From Limnoperna fortunei (lineage: Eukaryota; Mollusca; Bivalvia; Mytilida; Modiolidae), in contig OX104115.1 in NCBI GenBank assembly GCA_944474755.1, positions 72,702,993-72,766,992 of the forward strand: a stretch of 64,000 nt of DNA, in the 5' to 3' direction. Under the pieces are notes generated by a model. That model was not told the origin of the DNA. It made no database searches and worked only from the letters and a program-made list of their open reading frames with translations. This document shows positions 15,001 to 25,200 of this stretch, piece by piece. The position numbers were made by a program, and so were the translations under genes. Position 1 is the first letter of the stretch, and each line of letters starts with the position of its first letter.

Positions 15001-18000
15001 GGTGGTATCTTGCACAGTAGTTGTCCCTGACTCCATTGTAGTTGTAACAGATTCTGTTGTAGTAGATACGGGTTGTGTAGTAAGACCCTCTGTAGTTGTC
15101 GTTTCAGCTACGCCTGTAGTTGTAACTTCTGTAGTGCTTGTTGCTGCCTCCGTCATTGTACCTACTGCAGTGGTGGTATCTTGCACAGTAGTAGTCCCTG
15201 ACTCTGTTGTAGTTGTAACAGCTTCAGTTGTAGTAGATACGGGTTGTGTAGTAAGACTATCTGTAGTTGTCGTTTGAGCTACAACTGTAGTTGTAACTTC
15301 TGTAGTGCTTGTTGCTGCCTCAGTCGTTGTACCTGCTGCAGTGGTGGTATCTTGCACAGTAGTTGTCCCTGACTCCATTGTAGTTGTAACAGATTCAGTT
15401 GTAGTAGATACGGGTTGTGTAGTAAGACCCTCTGTAGTTGTCGTTTCAGCTACGCCTGTAGTTGTAACTTCTGTAGTGCTTGTTGCTGCCTCAGTCGTTG
15501 TACCTGCTGCAGTGGTGATAACTTGCACAGTAGTAGTCCCTGAATCTGTTGTAGTTGTAACAGATTCAGTTGTAGTAGATACGGGTTGTGTAGTAAAACC
15601 CTCCGTAGTTGTCGTTTCAGCTACGCCTGTAGTTGTAACTTCTGTAGTGCTTGTTGCTGCCTCAGTCGTTGTACCTGCTGCAGTCGTGGTATCTTGCACA
15701 GTAGTTGTCCCTGACTGTGTTGTAGTTGTAACAGATTCATTTGTAGTAGATACGGGTTGTGTAGTAAGACCCTCTGTATTTGTCGTTTCAGCTACGCCTG
15801 TAGTTGTAACTTCTGTAGTGCTTGTTGCTGCCTCAGTCGTTGTACCTACTGCAGTGGTTGTATCTTGCACAGTAGTAGTCCCTGAATCTGTTGTAGTTGT
15901 AACAGATTCAGTTGTAGTAGATACGGGTTGTGTAGTAAAACCCTCCGTAGTTGTCGTTTCAGCTACGCCTGTAGTTGTAACTTCTGTAGTGCTTGTTGCT
16001 GCCTCAGTCGTTGTATCTGCTGCAGTCGTGGTATCTTGCACAGTAGTAGTCCCTGACTCCATTGTAGTTGTACCAGATTCAGTTGTAGTAGATACGGGTT
16101 GTGTAGTAGGACCCTCTGTAGCTGTCGTTTCAGCTACGCCTGTAGTTGTAACTTCTGTAGTGCTTGTTGCTGCCTCAGTCGTTGTACCTACTGCAGTGGT
16201 GGTATCTTGCACAGTAGTAGTCCCTGACTCTGTTGTAGTTGTAACAGATTCAGTTGTAGTAGATACGGGTTGTGTAGTAAGACCATCTGTAGTTTTCGTT
16301 TGAGATACGACTGTAGTTGTAACTTCTGTAGTGCTTGTTGCTGCCTCAGTCGTTGTACCTGCTGCAGTGGTGGTATCTTGCACAGTAGTTGTCCCTGACT
16401 CCATTGTAGTTGTAACAGATTCAGTTGTAGTAGATACGGGTTGTGTAGTAAGACCCTCTGTAGTTGTCGTTTCAGCTACGCCTGTAGTTGTAAATTCTGT
16501 AGTGCTTGTTGCTGCCTCAGTCGTTGTACCTGCTGCAGTGGTGATATCTTGCACAGTAGTAGTCCCTGAATCTGTTGTAGTTGTAACAGATTCAGTTGTA
16601 GTAGATACGGGTTGTGTAGTAAAACCCTCCGTAGTTGTCGTTTCAGCTACGCCTGTAGTTGTAACTTCTGTAGTGCTTGTTGCTGCCTCAGTCGTTGTAC
16701 CTGCTGCAGTCGTGGTTTCTTGCACAGTAGTTGTCCCTGACTCTGTTGTAGTTGTAACAGATTCATTTGTAGTAGATACGGGTTGTGTAGTAAGACCCTC
16801 TGTATTTGTCGTTTCAGCTACGCCTGTAGTTGTAACTTCTGTAGTGCTTGTTGCTGCCTCAGTCGTTGTACCTACTGCAGTGGTGGTATCTTGCACAGTA
16901 GTAGTCCCTGAATCTGTTGTAGTTGTAACAGATTCAGTTGTAGTAGATACGGGTTGTGTAGTAAAACCCTCCGTAGTTGTCGTTTCAGCTACGCCTGTAG
17001 TTGTAACTTCTGTAGTGCTTGTTGCTGCCTCAGTCGTTGTATCTGCTGCAGTCGTGGTATCTTGCACAGTAGTAGTCCCTGACTCCATTGTAGTTGTACC
17101 AGATTCAGTTGTAGTAGATACGGGTTGTGTAGTAAAACCCTCTGTAGTTGTCGTTTCAGCTACGCCTGTAGTTGTAACTTCTGTAGTGCGTGTTGCTGCC
17201 TCAGTCGTTGTACCTACTGCAGTGGTGGTATCTTGCACAGTAGTAGTCCCTGAATCTGTTGTAGTTGTAACATATTCAGTTGTAGTAGATACGGGTTGTG
17301 TAGTAAAACCCTCCGTAGTTGTCGTTTCAGCTACGCCTGTAGTTGTAACTTCTGTAGTGCTTGTTGCTGCCTCAGTCGTTGTATCTGCTGCAGTCGTGGT
17401 ATCTTGCACAGTAGTAGCCCCTGATTCTGTTGTAGTTGTAACAGATTCAGTTGTAGTAGATACGGGTTGTGTAGTAAGACCCTCTGTAGTTGTCGTTTCA
17501 GCTACCCCTGTAGTTGTAACTTCTGTAGTGCTTGTTGCTGCCTCAGTCGTTGTACCTACTGCAGTGGTGGTATCTTGCACAGTAGTAGTCCCTGACTCTG
17601 TTGTAGTTGTAACAGATTCAGTTGTAGTAGATACGTGTTGTGTAGTAAGACCCTCTGTAGTTGTCGTTTCAGCTACGCCTGTAGTTGTAACTTCTGTAGT
17701 GCTTGTTGCTGCCTCAGTCTTTGTACCTGCTGCAGTGGTGGTATCTTGCACAGTAGTTGTCCCTGACTCCATTGTAGTTGTAATAGATTCAGTTGTAGTA
17801 GATACGGGTTGTGTAGTAAGACCCTCTGTAGTTGTCGTTTCAGCTACGCCTGTAGTTGTAACTTCTGTAGTGCTTGTTGCTGCCTCAGTCGTTGTACCTA
17901 CTGCAGTGGTTGTATCTTGCACAGTAGTAGTCCCTGAATCTGTTGTAGTTGTAACAGATTCAGTTGTAGTAGATACGGGTTGTGTAGTAAAACCCTCCGT

Positions 18001-20120
18001 AGTTGTCGTTTCAGCTACGCCTGTAGTTGTAACTTCTGTAGTGCTTGTTGCTGCCTCAGTCGTTGTATCTGCTGCAGTCGTGGTATCTTGCACAGTAGTA
18101 GTCCCTGACTCCATTGTAGTTGTACCAGATTCAGTTGTAGTAGATACGGGTTGTGTAGTAGGACCCTCTGTAGCTGTCGTTTCAGCTACGCCTGTAGTTG
18201 TAACTTCTGTAGTGCTTGTTGCTGCCTCAGTCGTTGTACCTACTGCAGTGGTGGTATCTTGCACAGTAGTAGTCCCTGACTCTGTTGTAGTTGTAACAGA
18301 TTCAGTTGTAGTAGATACGGGTTGTGTAGTAAGACCATCTGTAGTTTTCGTTTGAGATACGACTGTAGTTGTAACTTCTGTAGTGCTTGTTGCTGCCTCA
18401 GTCGTTGTACCTGCTGCAGTGGTGGTATCTTGCACAGTAGTTGTCCCTGACTCCATTGTAGTTGTAACAGATTCAGTTGTAGTAGATACGGGTTGTGTAG
18501 TAAGACCCTCTGTAGTTGTCGTTTCAGCTACGCCTGTAGTTGTAAATTCTGTAGTGCTTGTTGCTGCCTCAGTCGTTGTACCTGCTGCAGTGGTGATATC
18601 TTGCACAGTAGTAGTCCCTGAATCTGTTGTAGTTGTAACAGATTCAGTTGTAGTAGATACGGGTTGTGTAGTAAAACCCTCCGTAGTTGTCGTTTCAGCT
18701 ACGCCTGTAGTTGTAACTTCTGTAGTGCTTGTTGCTGCCTCAGTCGTTGTACCTGCTGCAGTCGTGGTTTCTTGCACAGTAGTTGTCCCTGACTCTGTTG
18801 TAGTTGTAACAGATTCATTTGTAGTAGATACGGGTTGTGTAGTAAGACCCTCTGTATTTGTCGTTTCAGCTACGCCTGTAGTTGTAACTTCTGTAGTGCT
18901 TGTTGCTGCCTCAGTCGTTGTACCTACTGCAGTGGTGGTATCTTGCACAGTAGTAGTCCCTGAATCTGTTGTAGTTGTAACAGATTCAGTTGTAGTAGAT
19001 ACGGGTTGTGTAGTAAAACCCTCCGTAGTTGTCGTTTCAGCTACGCCTGTAGTTGTAACTTCTGTAGTGCTTGTTGCTGCCTCAGTCGTTGTATCTGCTG
19101 CAGTCGTGGTATCTTGCACAGTAGTAGTCCCTGACTCCATTGTAGTTGTACCAGATTCAGTTGTAGTAGATACGGGTTGTGTAGTAAAACCCTCTGTAGT
19201 TGTCGTTTCAGCTACGCCTGTAGTTGTAACTTCTGTAGTGCGTGTTGCTGCCTCAGTCGTTGTACCTACTGCAGTGGTGGTATCTTGCACAGTAGTAGTC
19301 CCTGAATCTGTTGTAGTTGTAACATATTCAGTTGTAGTAGATACGGGTTGTGTAGTAAAACCCTCCGTAGTTGTCGTTTCAGCTACGCCTGTAGTTGTAA
19401 CTTCTGTAGTGCTTGTTGCTGCCTCAGTCGTTGTATCTGCTGCAGTCGTGGTATCTTGCACAGTAGTAGCCCCTGATTCTGTTGTAGTTGTAACAGATTC
19501 AGTTGTAGTAGATACGGGTTGTGTAGTAAGACCCTCTGTAGTTGTCGTTTCAGCTACCCCTGTAGTTGTAACTTCTGTAGTGCTTGTTGCTGCCTCAGTC
19601 GTTGTACCTACTGCAGTGGTGGTATCTTGCACAGTAGTAGTCCCTGACTCTGTTGTAGTTGTAACAGATTCAGTTGTAGTAGATACGTGTTGTGTAGTAA
19701 GACCCTCTGTAGTTGTCGTTTCAGCTACGCCTGTAGTTGTAACTTCTGTAGTGCTTGTTGCTGCCTCAGTCTTTGTACCTGCTGCAGTGGTGGTATCTTG
19801 CACAGTAGTTGTCCCTGACTCCATTGTAGTTGTAATAGATTCAGTTGTAGTAGATACGGGTTGTGTAGTAAGACCCTCTGTAGTTGTCGTTTCAGCTACG
19901 CCTGTAGTTGTAACTTCTGTAGTGCTTGTTGCTGCCTCAGTCGTTGTACCTACTGCAGTGGTGGTATCTTGCACAGTAGTAGTCCCTGACTCTGTTGTAG
20001 TTGTAACAGATTCAGTTGTAGTTGATACAGACTGTGTAGTAAGAGCCTCTGTAGTTGTCGTTTCAGCTACGCCTGTAGTTGTAATTTCTTTAGTGCTTGT
20101 CGATGGCTCTGTTGTTGTTC
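1..20120 (-). CDS. Giant mucin-like exon (array 1), runs off window
   Basis: Read on the minus strand this is one uninterrupted frame of 6,706 codons, still open at base 1. It is made of tandem 57-residue (171-bp) units of the type AGTTTEAATSTTEVTTTGVA, then ETTTTEGLTTQPVSTTTESV, then TTTTESGTTTVQDTTTA. About 49% of the consensus is Thr and 56% Thr+Ser. It has six Glu and one Asp and no Cys, Lys, Arg, His or aromatic residue. This is the signature of a secreted or surface mucin PTS domain, O-glycosylated and strongly acidic. I checked the substitutions for in-frame stops (plus-strand tta, cta, tca in this register) and found none. The exon starts after an acceptor at CTGCAGCAG (20,121-20,129) in phase 1, which continues the repeat of the upstream exon. 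The acceptor has a poor polypyrimidine tract. The C-terminus lies outside the window. The function is inferred from composition only; a separate gene or pseudogene is possible. Confidence 0.8.
2423..10980 (-). repeat. Higher-order repeats of 12-13 units in array 1
   Basis: A marker variant (plus GTATTAAAACC, protein EGFNTQP in place of EGLTTQP) occurs at 2,423, 4,475, 6,527, 8,750 and 10,973. The spacings are 2,052, 2,052, 2,223 and 2,223 bp, that is 12, 12, 13 and 13 units. Other private variants repeat at the same distance, for example the blocks at 5,326 and 7,378, which are also 2,052 bp apart. This indicates amplification of multi-unit blocks rather than single units. Confidence 0.85.
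12512..15277 (-). repeat. Tandem duplication of a 10-unit block
   Basis: A run of diverged units (for example plus GTAGTATTAATTTC at 12,206, 13,236 and 14,946, and TCAGGTACGCC at 12,539 and 14,249) is repeated with a 1,710-bp offset (10 x 171). The copies are almost identical, including changes private to this block. For example, the antisense-frame stops at about 12,512 and 14,222, and at 13,568 and 15,278, are each exactly 1,710 bp apart. Confidence 0.8.
16304..19970 (-). repeat. Tandem duplication of a 12-unit block
   Basis: Private variants starting around 16,304 reappear from 18,356 with an offset of 2,052 bp (12 x 171). They include TTTTCGTTTGAGATACGAC at 16,292 and 18,344, the GTTTCTTGCACAG variant, and the GTGCGTGTTGCTGCC variant at 17,187 and 19,239. 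Similarity ends near 19,970, next to the exon edge. The copies look nearly identical, so this is probably a recent unequal crossover. Confidence 0.8.
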
Positions 20121-20129
20121 CTGCTGCAG
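20121..20129 (-). other. NAGNAG splice acceptor at array 1 exon edge
   Basis: On the minus strand the sequence reads CTGCAGCAG followed by GAACAACAAC. Either AG leaves the mucin frame intact: the second gives G|GA (Gly), the first adds one Ala codon. The acceptor is built from the CTGCAG motif of the repeat unit itself. The upstream pyrimidine tract is weak, which lowers confidence that this is the real site. Confidence 0.55.
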
Positions 20130-20764
20130 TTTAAACATATTGTATTTGTGCAGTGAACAAACAGGATTTCAGAAAACTAAGACTTACTTATAAAGTCACA
20201 TACTTATGAAGTCTTCGTTTAAAATATGATACCAATACTATATGGACATGGTGACATAACTAACATAACATTAAATTATACAAAAATAAAGAAGGTATCA
20301 GGAATCAATTATACAAAAACAAAGACAGATTAATCAGAACAGTGACATTAAAGAGCATAAGGAATAAAAGAGTCGTTAAGAATTGAGAACGCTTCGTATG
20401 TTGTTGTCGCTCGGTGATATGGAACAACAAGGAATCGTTAAGAATTTTTAATAAGTTCATAAACATTAGTAAATATCATTTCATTTGGTCTTGTGAAAGT
20501 TCATTGCTACCATTTAATCAGAGATTGTATTTCACTGCTGTATTGTTTTGTTACCAGTTTAAGCCAATAAATAAGTCTCTTCTCAGATCTGTATACTCTG
20601 TATATACAAAGAAAAAATGATACTGGGTTTCTTGGCTGTTGACACAATTTCAGGAAGGATTTGATATAATGTTAACTGTGTACAAATTATAATTTAAGAA
20701 GGATGTATTTCATCTCATCTTAGTTAGTATTTTATATTTAGTTTTCTAAGCCAAAATAATAATG

Positions 20765-22205
20765 AGGAGGTCCATTGCTTTTAACACTTACATTTAAGAA
20801 TCGATTTAAATTTTGAAACTGAATCTGCATTTCTGATGGAGGAGTCTAGTTTGTTCCCTTCTGGTATTGTCGAGGGAAAAAAAGAATCAAAAGTTAGAGA
20901 TAATCTTAAGAATGGAACATTAATGTCTTCTTCGTTTCTTAGAAAATAGTCAGCTATTACTTGAAATAAATGGGAAATAAAGTTCACATAAATATGGAGG
21001 TGAATCTTTGGGGTAATAGTATAAAACATTTGAAGTTTTCTTCTATTCCTTCTATCTTTTAAAGTCTCCCACATTACTTCACAATAAATTCTTTCGGTTT
21101 TAGTAAGTAACGGTAACGCTGTAACAATTCTAGAAGCCTCTAATTGAATTCTCTGTAATTAATTTCTACAATTAGTCTAATATACACAAATATAACGTTT
21201 CTAGAGTTTTTCTACTTTCTAATTTCAAATTTGTACTTCCTCATAATATTGAGGTGACATGCAGCACTTGATAAAATGTGGTCTATATGCGGAGTCCATT
21301 TTCCATCACAACTGAAAGTAACTCCTAGATGTTTATGGGTATTTACTAAGGGTATATCCCGGTCATTTAAACTGAATTCTAGATTGGGGTTTTACATCAG
21401 AAATCATTAAGACGTTAGTTTTAGGCGGATTAAAACCCATTAATAATTTTTTGGACCATAAATTTAACACTTTAAAATCATGATAAATAACATACTCGAT
21501 CTGTTCTGGGTCGTAGTGGGAATAACCGAACGATGTATCGTAAGCAAATAGTCTTGTAAGGGATATACGATTTTCTGATACGTCATTAATGAACAAAATA
21601 AATACTAACGGTCCAAGTACAGACTCTTGGGGGACTCCGGCTGAAAGACGGCAAACAGGAGATGAAGCATTTTTAATTATAACTTTTTGTTAAGATAGCT
21701 TTCAAACCATTTCAGTAAGTTCCCGTTGACCATATTAGCTTTCATTTTGTGCAATATGCCTTTATGCCAAACGTTATCAAACGCTTTGGAAAAGTTACAA
21801 AATACGAAGCAGATGATTCCTTTCTTTTCAGGTGCATTAAGTGTACACTAGTAATTGGTGAACCATAGAATATTTGGGGCGAAATCCTGACTGATATTCA
21901 TAAATTAGATTATGCATTGCCAATTGGTTATAAACATGTTTAAAAGCTACTCTTTCCATTACTTTTCCAATACAACTAATGAGGGAAATGGGCCGATAAA
22001 TTGATGGTGGTGATGCTTCTCATTTCTTGTAGATCGGAATCACGTTTGCAGTCTTCCAGCAGGAGGGAAATTTACATTGTGAAAGTGAATGTTACATATA
22101 ATTTGTAGACGTTTAGCAATTTTATGTGGGCTAATTTTCAACATATTGTGTCTAAAAGTATCAGATCCTGATGCCTTTTGGGGGTTCAAAACATTAATTA
22201 ACTTA
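20765..22205 (-). mobile_element. Degenerate non-LTR retrotransposon (LINE) 3' half
   Basis: Minus-strand translation, in several frames, gives the classic order of a non-LTR reverse transcriptase. In order they are: LNPQKASGSD; PIYRPISLISCIGKVMERVA; YEYQSGFRPKYSMVHQLL; NFSKAFDNVWHKGILHKMKA; GVPQESVLGPLVFILFINDV; and the catalytic box as LFAYDTSFGYS, with the first Asp of the FADD box replaced by Tyr. These are followed by LNDRDIPLVNTHKHLGVTFS and a C-terminal part containing RNRRKLQMFY and FLRLSLTFDSFFPSTI. In-frame stops (for example after PIYKK) and frameshifts show it is dead. The endonuclease half is missing, as is typical of 5'-truncated LINE copies. It lies in the sense direction within the mucin intron and fills about two thirds of it. 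I do not assign a clade beyond non-LTR (jockey/CR1-like). Confidence 0.88.
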
Positions 22206-22245
22206 ATAATTTAACCTATACTTAAACATCCATATTACAGATTAC

Positions 22246-25200
22246 CTGCTGCAGTGGTGGTATCTTGCACAGAAGAAGTAGTCACTGATTCTGTTGTAGT
22301 TGTAGCCGTTTCAATTGTAGTAGAGACAGAATGTGTAGTAAGACCCTCTGTAGTTGGCGTTTCAGCTACGGCTGTCGTTGTACCTGCTGCAGTGGTTGTA
22401 TCTTGCACAGTAGTAGTCCCTGATTCTGTTGTAGTTGTAGCAGATTCAGTTGTAGTAGATACAGACTGTGTAGTAAGAGCCTCTGTAGTTGTCGTTTTCG
22501 CTACGCCTGTAGTTGTAACTTCTGGAGTGCTTGTTGCTGTTTCAGTACTTGTGCCTACTGCAGTGGTTGTATCTTGCACAGTAGTAGTTCCTAATTCTGT
22601 TATAGTTGTAATAGATTCAGTTGTAGTAGATACAGACTGTGAAGTAAGACCCTCTGTAGTTGTAGTTTCAGATACGCTTGTAGTTGTACCTTCTGTAGTG
22701 CTTGTTCCTGCCTCAGGCGTTGTACTTGCTGCAGTGGTGGTATCTTGCACAGTAGTAGTCCCTAATTCTGCTGTAGTTGTAACAGATTCAGTTGTAGTAA
22801 ATACAGACTGTGTAGTAAGACCCTCTGTAGTTGTCGTGTCAGTTACACTTGTAGTTGCACCTTCTATAGTGCTTGTTGCTGCCTCAGTCGTTGTGCCTGC
22901 TGCAGTTGTGGTATCTTGCACAGTAGTAGTCCCTGATTCTGCTGTACTTGTAACAGATTCAGTTGTAGTAGATACGGGTTGTGTAGTAAGACCCTCAGTA
23001 GTTGTCGTTTCAGGTACGCCTGTAGTTGAAACTTCTGTAGTGCTTATTGCTGCCTCAGTCGTTGTCTCTGCTGCAGTTGTGGTATCTTGCACAGTAGTGG
23101 TCCCTAATTCTGCTGTAGTTGTAACAGATTCAGTTGTAGTAAATACAGACTGTGTAGTAAGACCCTCTGTAGTTGTCGTTTCAGCTACGCTTGTAGTTGT
23201 ACCTTCTGTAGTGCTTATTGCTGCCTCAGTCGTTGTCTCTGCTGCAGTTGTGGTATCTTGCACAGTAGTGGTCCCTAATTCTGCTGTAGTTGTAACAGAT
23301 TCAGTTGTAGTAAATACAGACTGTGTAGTAAGACCCTCAGTAGTTGTCGTTTCAGCTACGCCTGTAGCTGTAACTTCTGTAGTGCTTGTTGCTGCCTCAG
23401 TCGTTGTGCCTGCTGCAGTGGTGGTATCTTGCACAGTAGTAGACCCTGACTCTGTTGTAGTTGTAACAGATTCAGTTGTAGTAGATACGGGTTGTGTAGT
23501 AAGACCCTCTGTAGTTGTCGTTTCAGCTACGCCTGTACTTGTTACTTCTGTAATGCTTGTTGCTGTCTCAGTACTTGTGCCTGCTGCATTGGTGGTATCT
23601 TGCACAGTAGTAGTCGTCCCTAATTCTGTTGTAGTTGTAATATATTCAGTGGTAGTAGATACAGAGGGTGAAGTAGGACCCTCTGTAGTTGTCGTTTTAG
23701 CTACGCTTGTAGTTGTACCTTCTGTATTGCTTGTTGCTGCCTCAGTCGTTGCCTCTGCTGCAGTTGTGGTATCTTGCACAGTAGTAGTCCCTAATTCTGC
23801 TGTAGTTGTAACAGATTCAGTTGTAGTAAATACAGACTGTGTAGTAAGACCCTCTGTAGTTGTCGTGTCAGCTACACTTGTAATTGCACCTTCTATAGTG
23901 CTTGTTGCTGCCTCAGTCGTTGTGCCTGCTGCAGTTGTGGTATCTTGCACAGTAGTAGTCCCTGATTCTGCTGTAGTTGTAACAGATTCAGTTGTAGTAG
24001 ATACGGGTTGTGTAGTAAGACCCTCAGTAGTTGTCGTTTCAGTTACGCCTGTAGTTGAAACTTCTGTAGTGCTTATTGCTGCCTCAGTCGTTGTCTCTGC
24101 TGCAGTTGTGGTATCTTGCACAGTAGTGGTCCCTAATTCTGCTGTAGTTGTAACAGATTCAGTTGTAGTAAATACAGACTGTGTAGTAAGACCCTCTGTA
24201 GTTGTCGTTTCAGCTACGCTTGTAGTTGAACCTTCTGTAGTGCTTATTGCTGCCTCAGTCGTTGTCTCTGCTGCAGTTGTGGTATCTTGCACAGTAGTGG
24301 TCCCTAATTCTGCTGTAGTTGTAACAGATTCAGTTGTAGTAAATACAGACTGTGTAGTAAGACCCTCAGTAGTTGTCGTTTCAGCTACGCCTGTAGCTGT
24401 AACTTCTGTAGTGCTTGTTGCTGCCTCAGTCGTTGTGCCTGCTGCAGTGGTGGTATCTTGCACAGTAGTAGACCCTGACTCTGTTGTAGTTGTAACAGAT
24501 TCAGTTGTAGTAGATACGGGTTGTGTAGTAAGACCCTCTGTAGTTGTCGTTTCAGCTACGCCTGTACTTGTTACTTCTGTAATGCTTGTTGCTGTCTCAG
24601 TACTTGTGCCTGCTGCATTGGTGGTATCTTGCACAGTAGTAGTCGTCCCTAATTCTGTTGTAGTTGTAATATATTCAGTTGTAGTAGATACAGAGGGTGA
24701 AGTAGGACCCTCTGTAGTTGTCGTTTTAGCTACGCTTGTAGTTGTACCTTCTGTATTGCTTGTTGCTGCCTCAGTCGTTGTCTCTGCTGCAGTTGTGGTA
24801 TCTTGCACAGTAGTAGTCCCTAATTCTGCTGTAGTTGTAACAGATTCAGTTGTAGTAAATACAGACTGTGTAGTAAGACCCTCTGTAGTTGTCGTGTCAG
24901 CTACACTTGTAGTTGCACCTTCTATAGTGCTTGTTGCTGCCTCAGTCGTTGTGCCTGCTGCAGTTGTGGTATCTTGCACAGTAGTAGTCCCTGATTCTGC
25001 TGTAGTTGTAACAGATTCAGTTGTAGTAAATACAGACTGTGTAGTAAGACCCTCTGTAGTTGTCGTTTCAGCTACGCCTGTAGTTGTAGCCTCTGTAGTG
25101 CTTGTTGCTGCCTCAGATGTTGTGCCTGCTGCAGTGGTGGAATCTTGCACAGTAGTAGTCCCTGATTCTGCTGTAGTTGTAACAGATTCAGTTGTAGTAG

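Larger units (their letters stand above)
1..20130 (-). repeat. 171-bp tandem array 1, at least 117 units
   Basis: The CTGCAG (PstI) site present in each unit lies at 118-123 in the first unit and at 20,125-20,130 in the last. The separation is exactly 117 x 171 = 20,007 bp, so the array carries no net indel. Units differ by point changes that combine into recognisable variants, such as Thr/Met at TTTMESG, EGLTTQ/EGFNTQ, and AATSTTE/AVTSTTE-type differences. The array continues beyond base 1. Confidence 0.95.
20121..22245 (-). other. Phase-1 intron between the two mucin exons
   Basis: The donor is GCAGCAG|GTAATC at 22,246/22,245 and the acceptor is CTGCAGCAG|GAAC at 20,120. Both fall at the same register of the repeat (the AG-GTTTE junction), so splicing continues the array in frame. 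If the intron is retained, translation stops at TAA only three codons into it (22,237-22,235). From 20,770 to about 22,205 the intron holds a degenerate LINE. The 640 bp from 20,130 to 20,770 is AT-rich, and I see nothing recognisable in it. Confidence 0.65.

Noticed and set aside
22235..22243. TAA right after array 2 as the natural protein end
   Set aside because: The stop lies three codons beyond a donor site in the repeat register, and the next exon continues the repeat in phase. It would matter only if the intron is retained.
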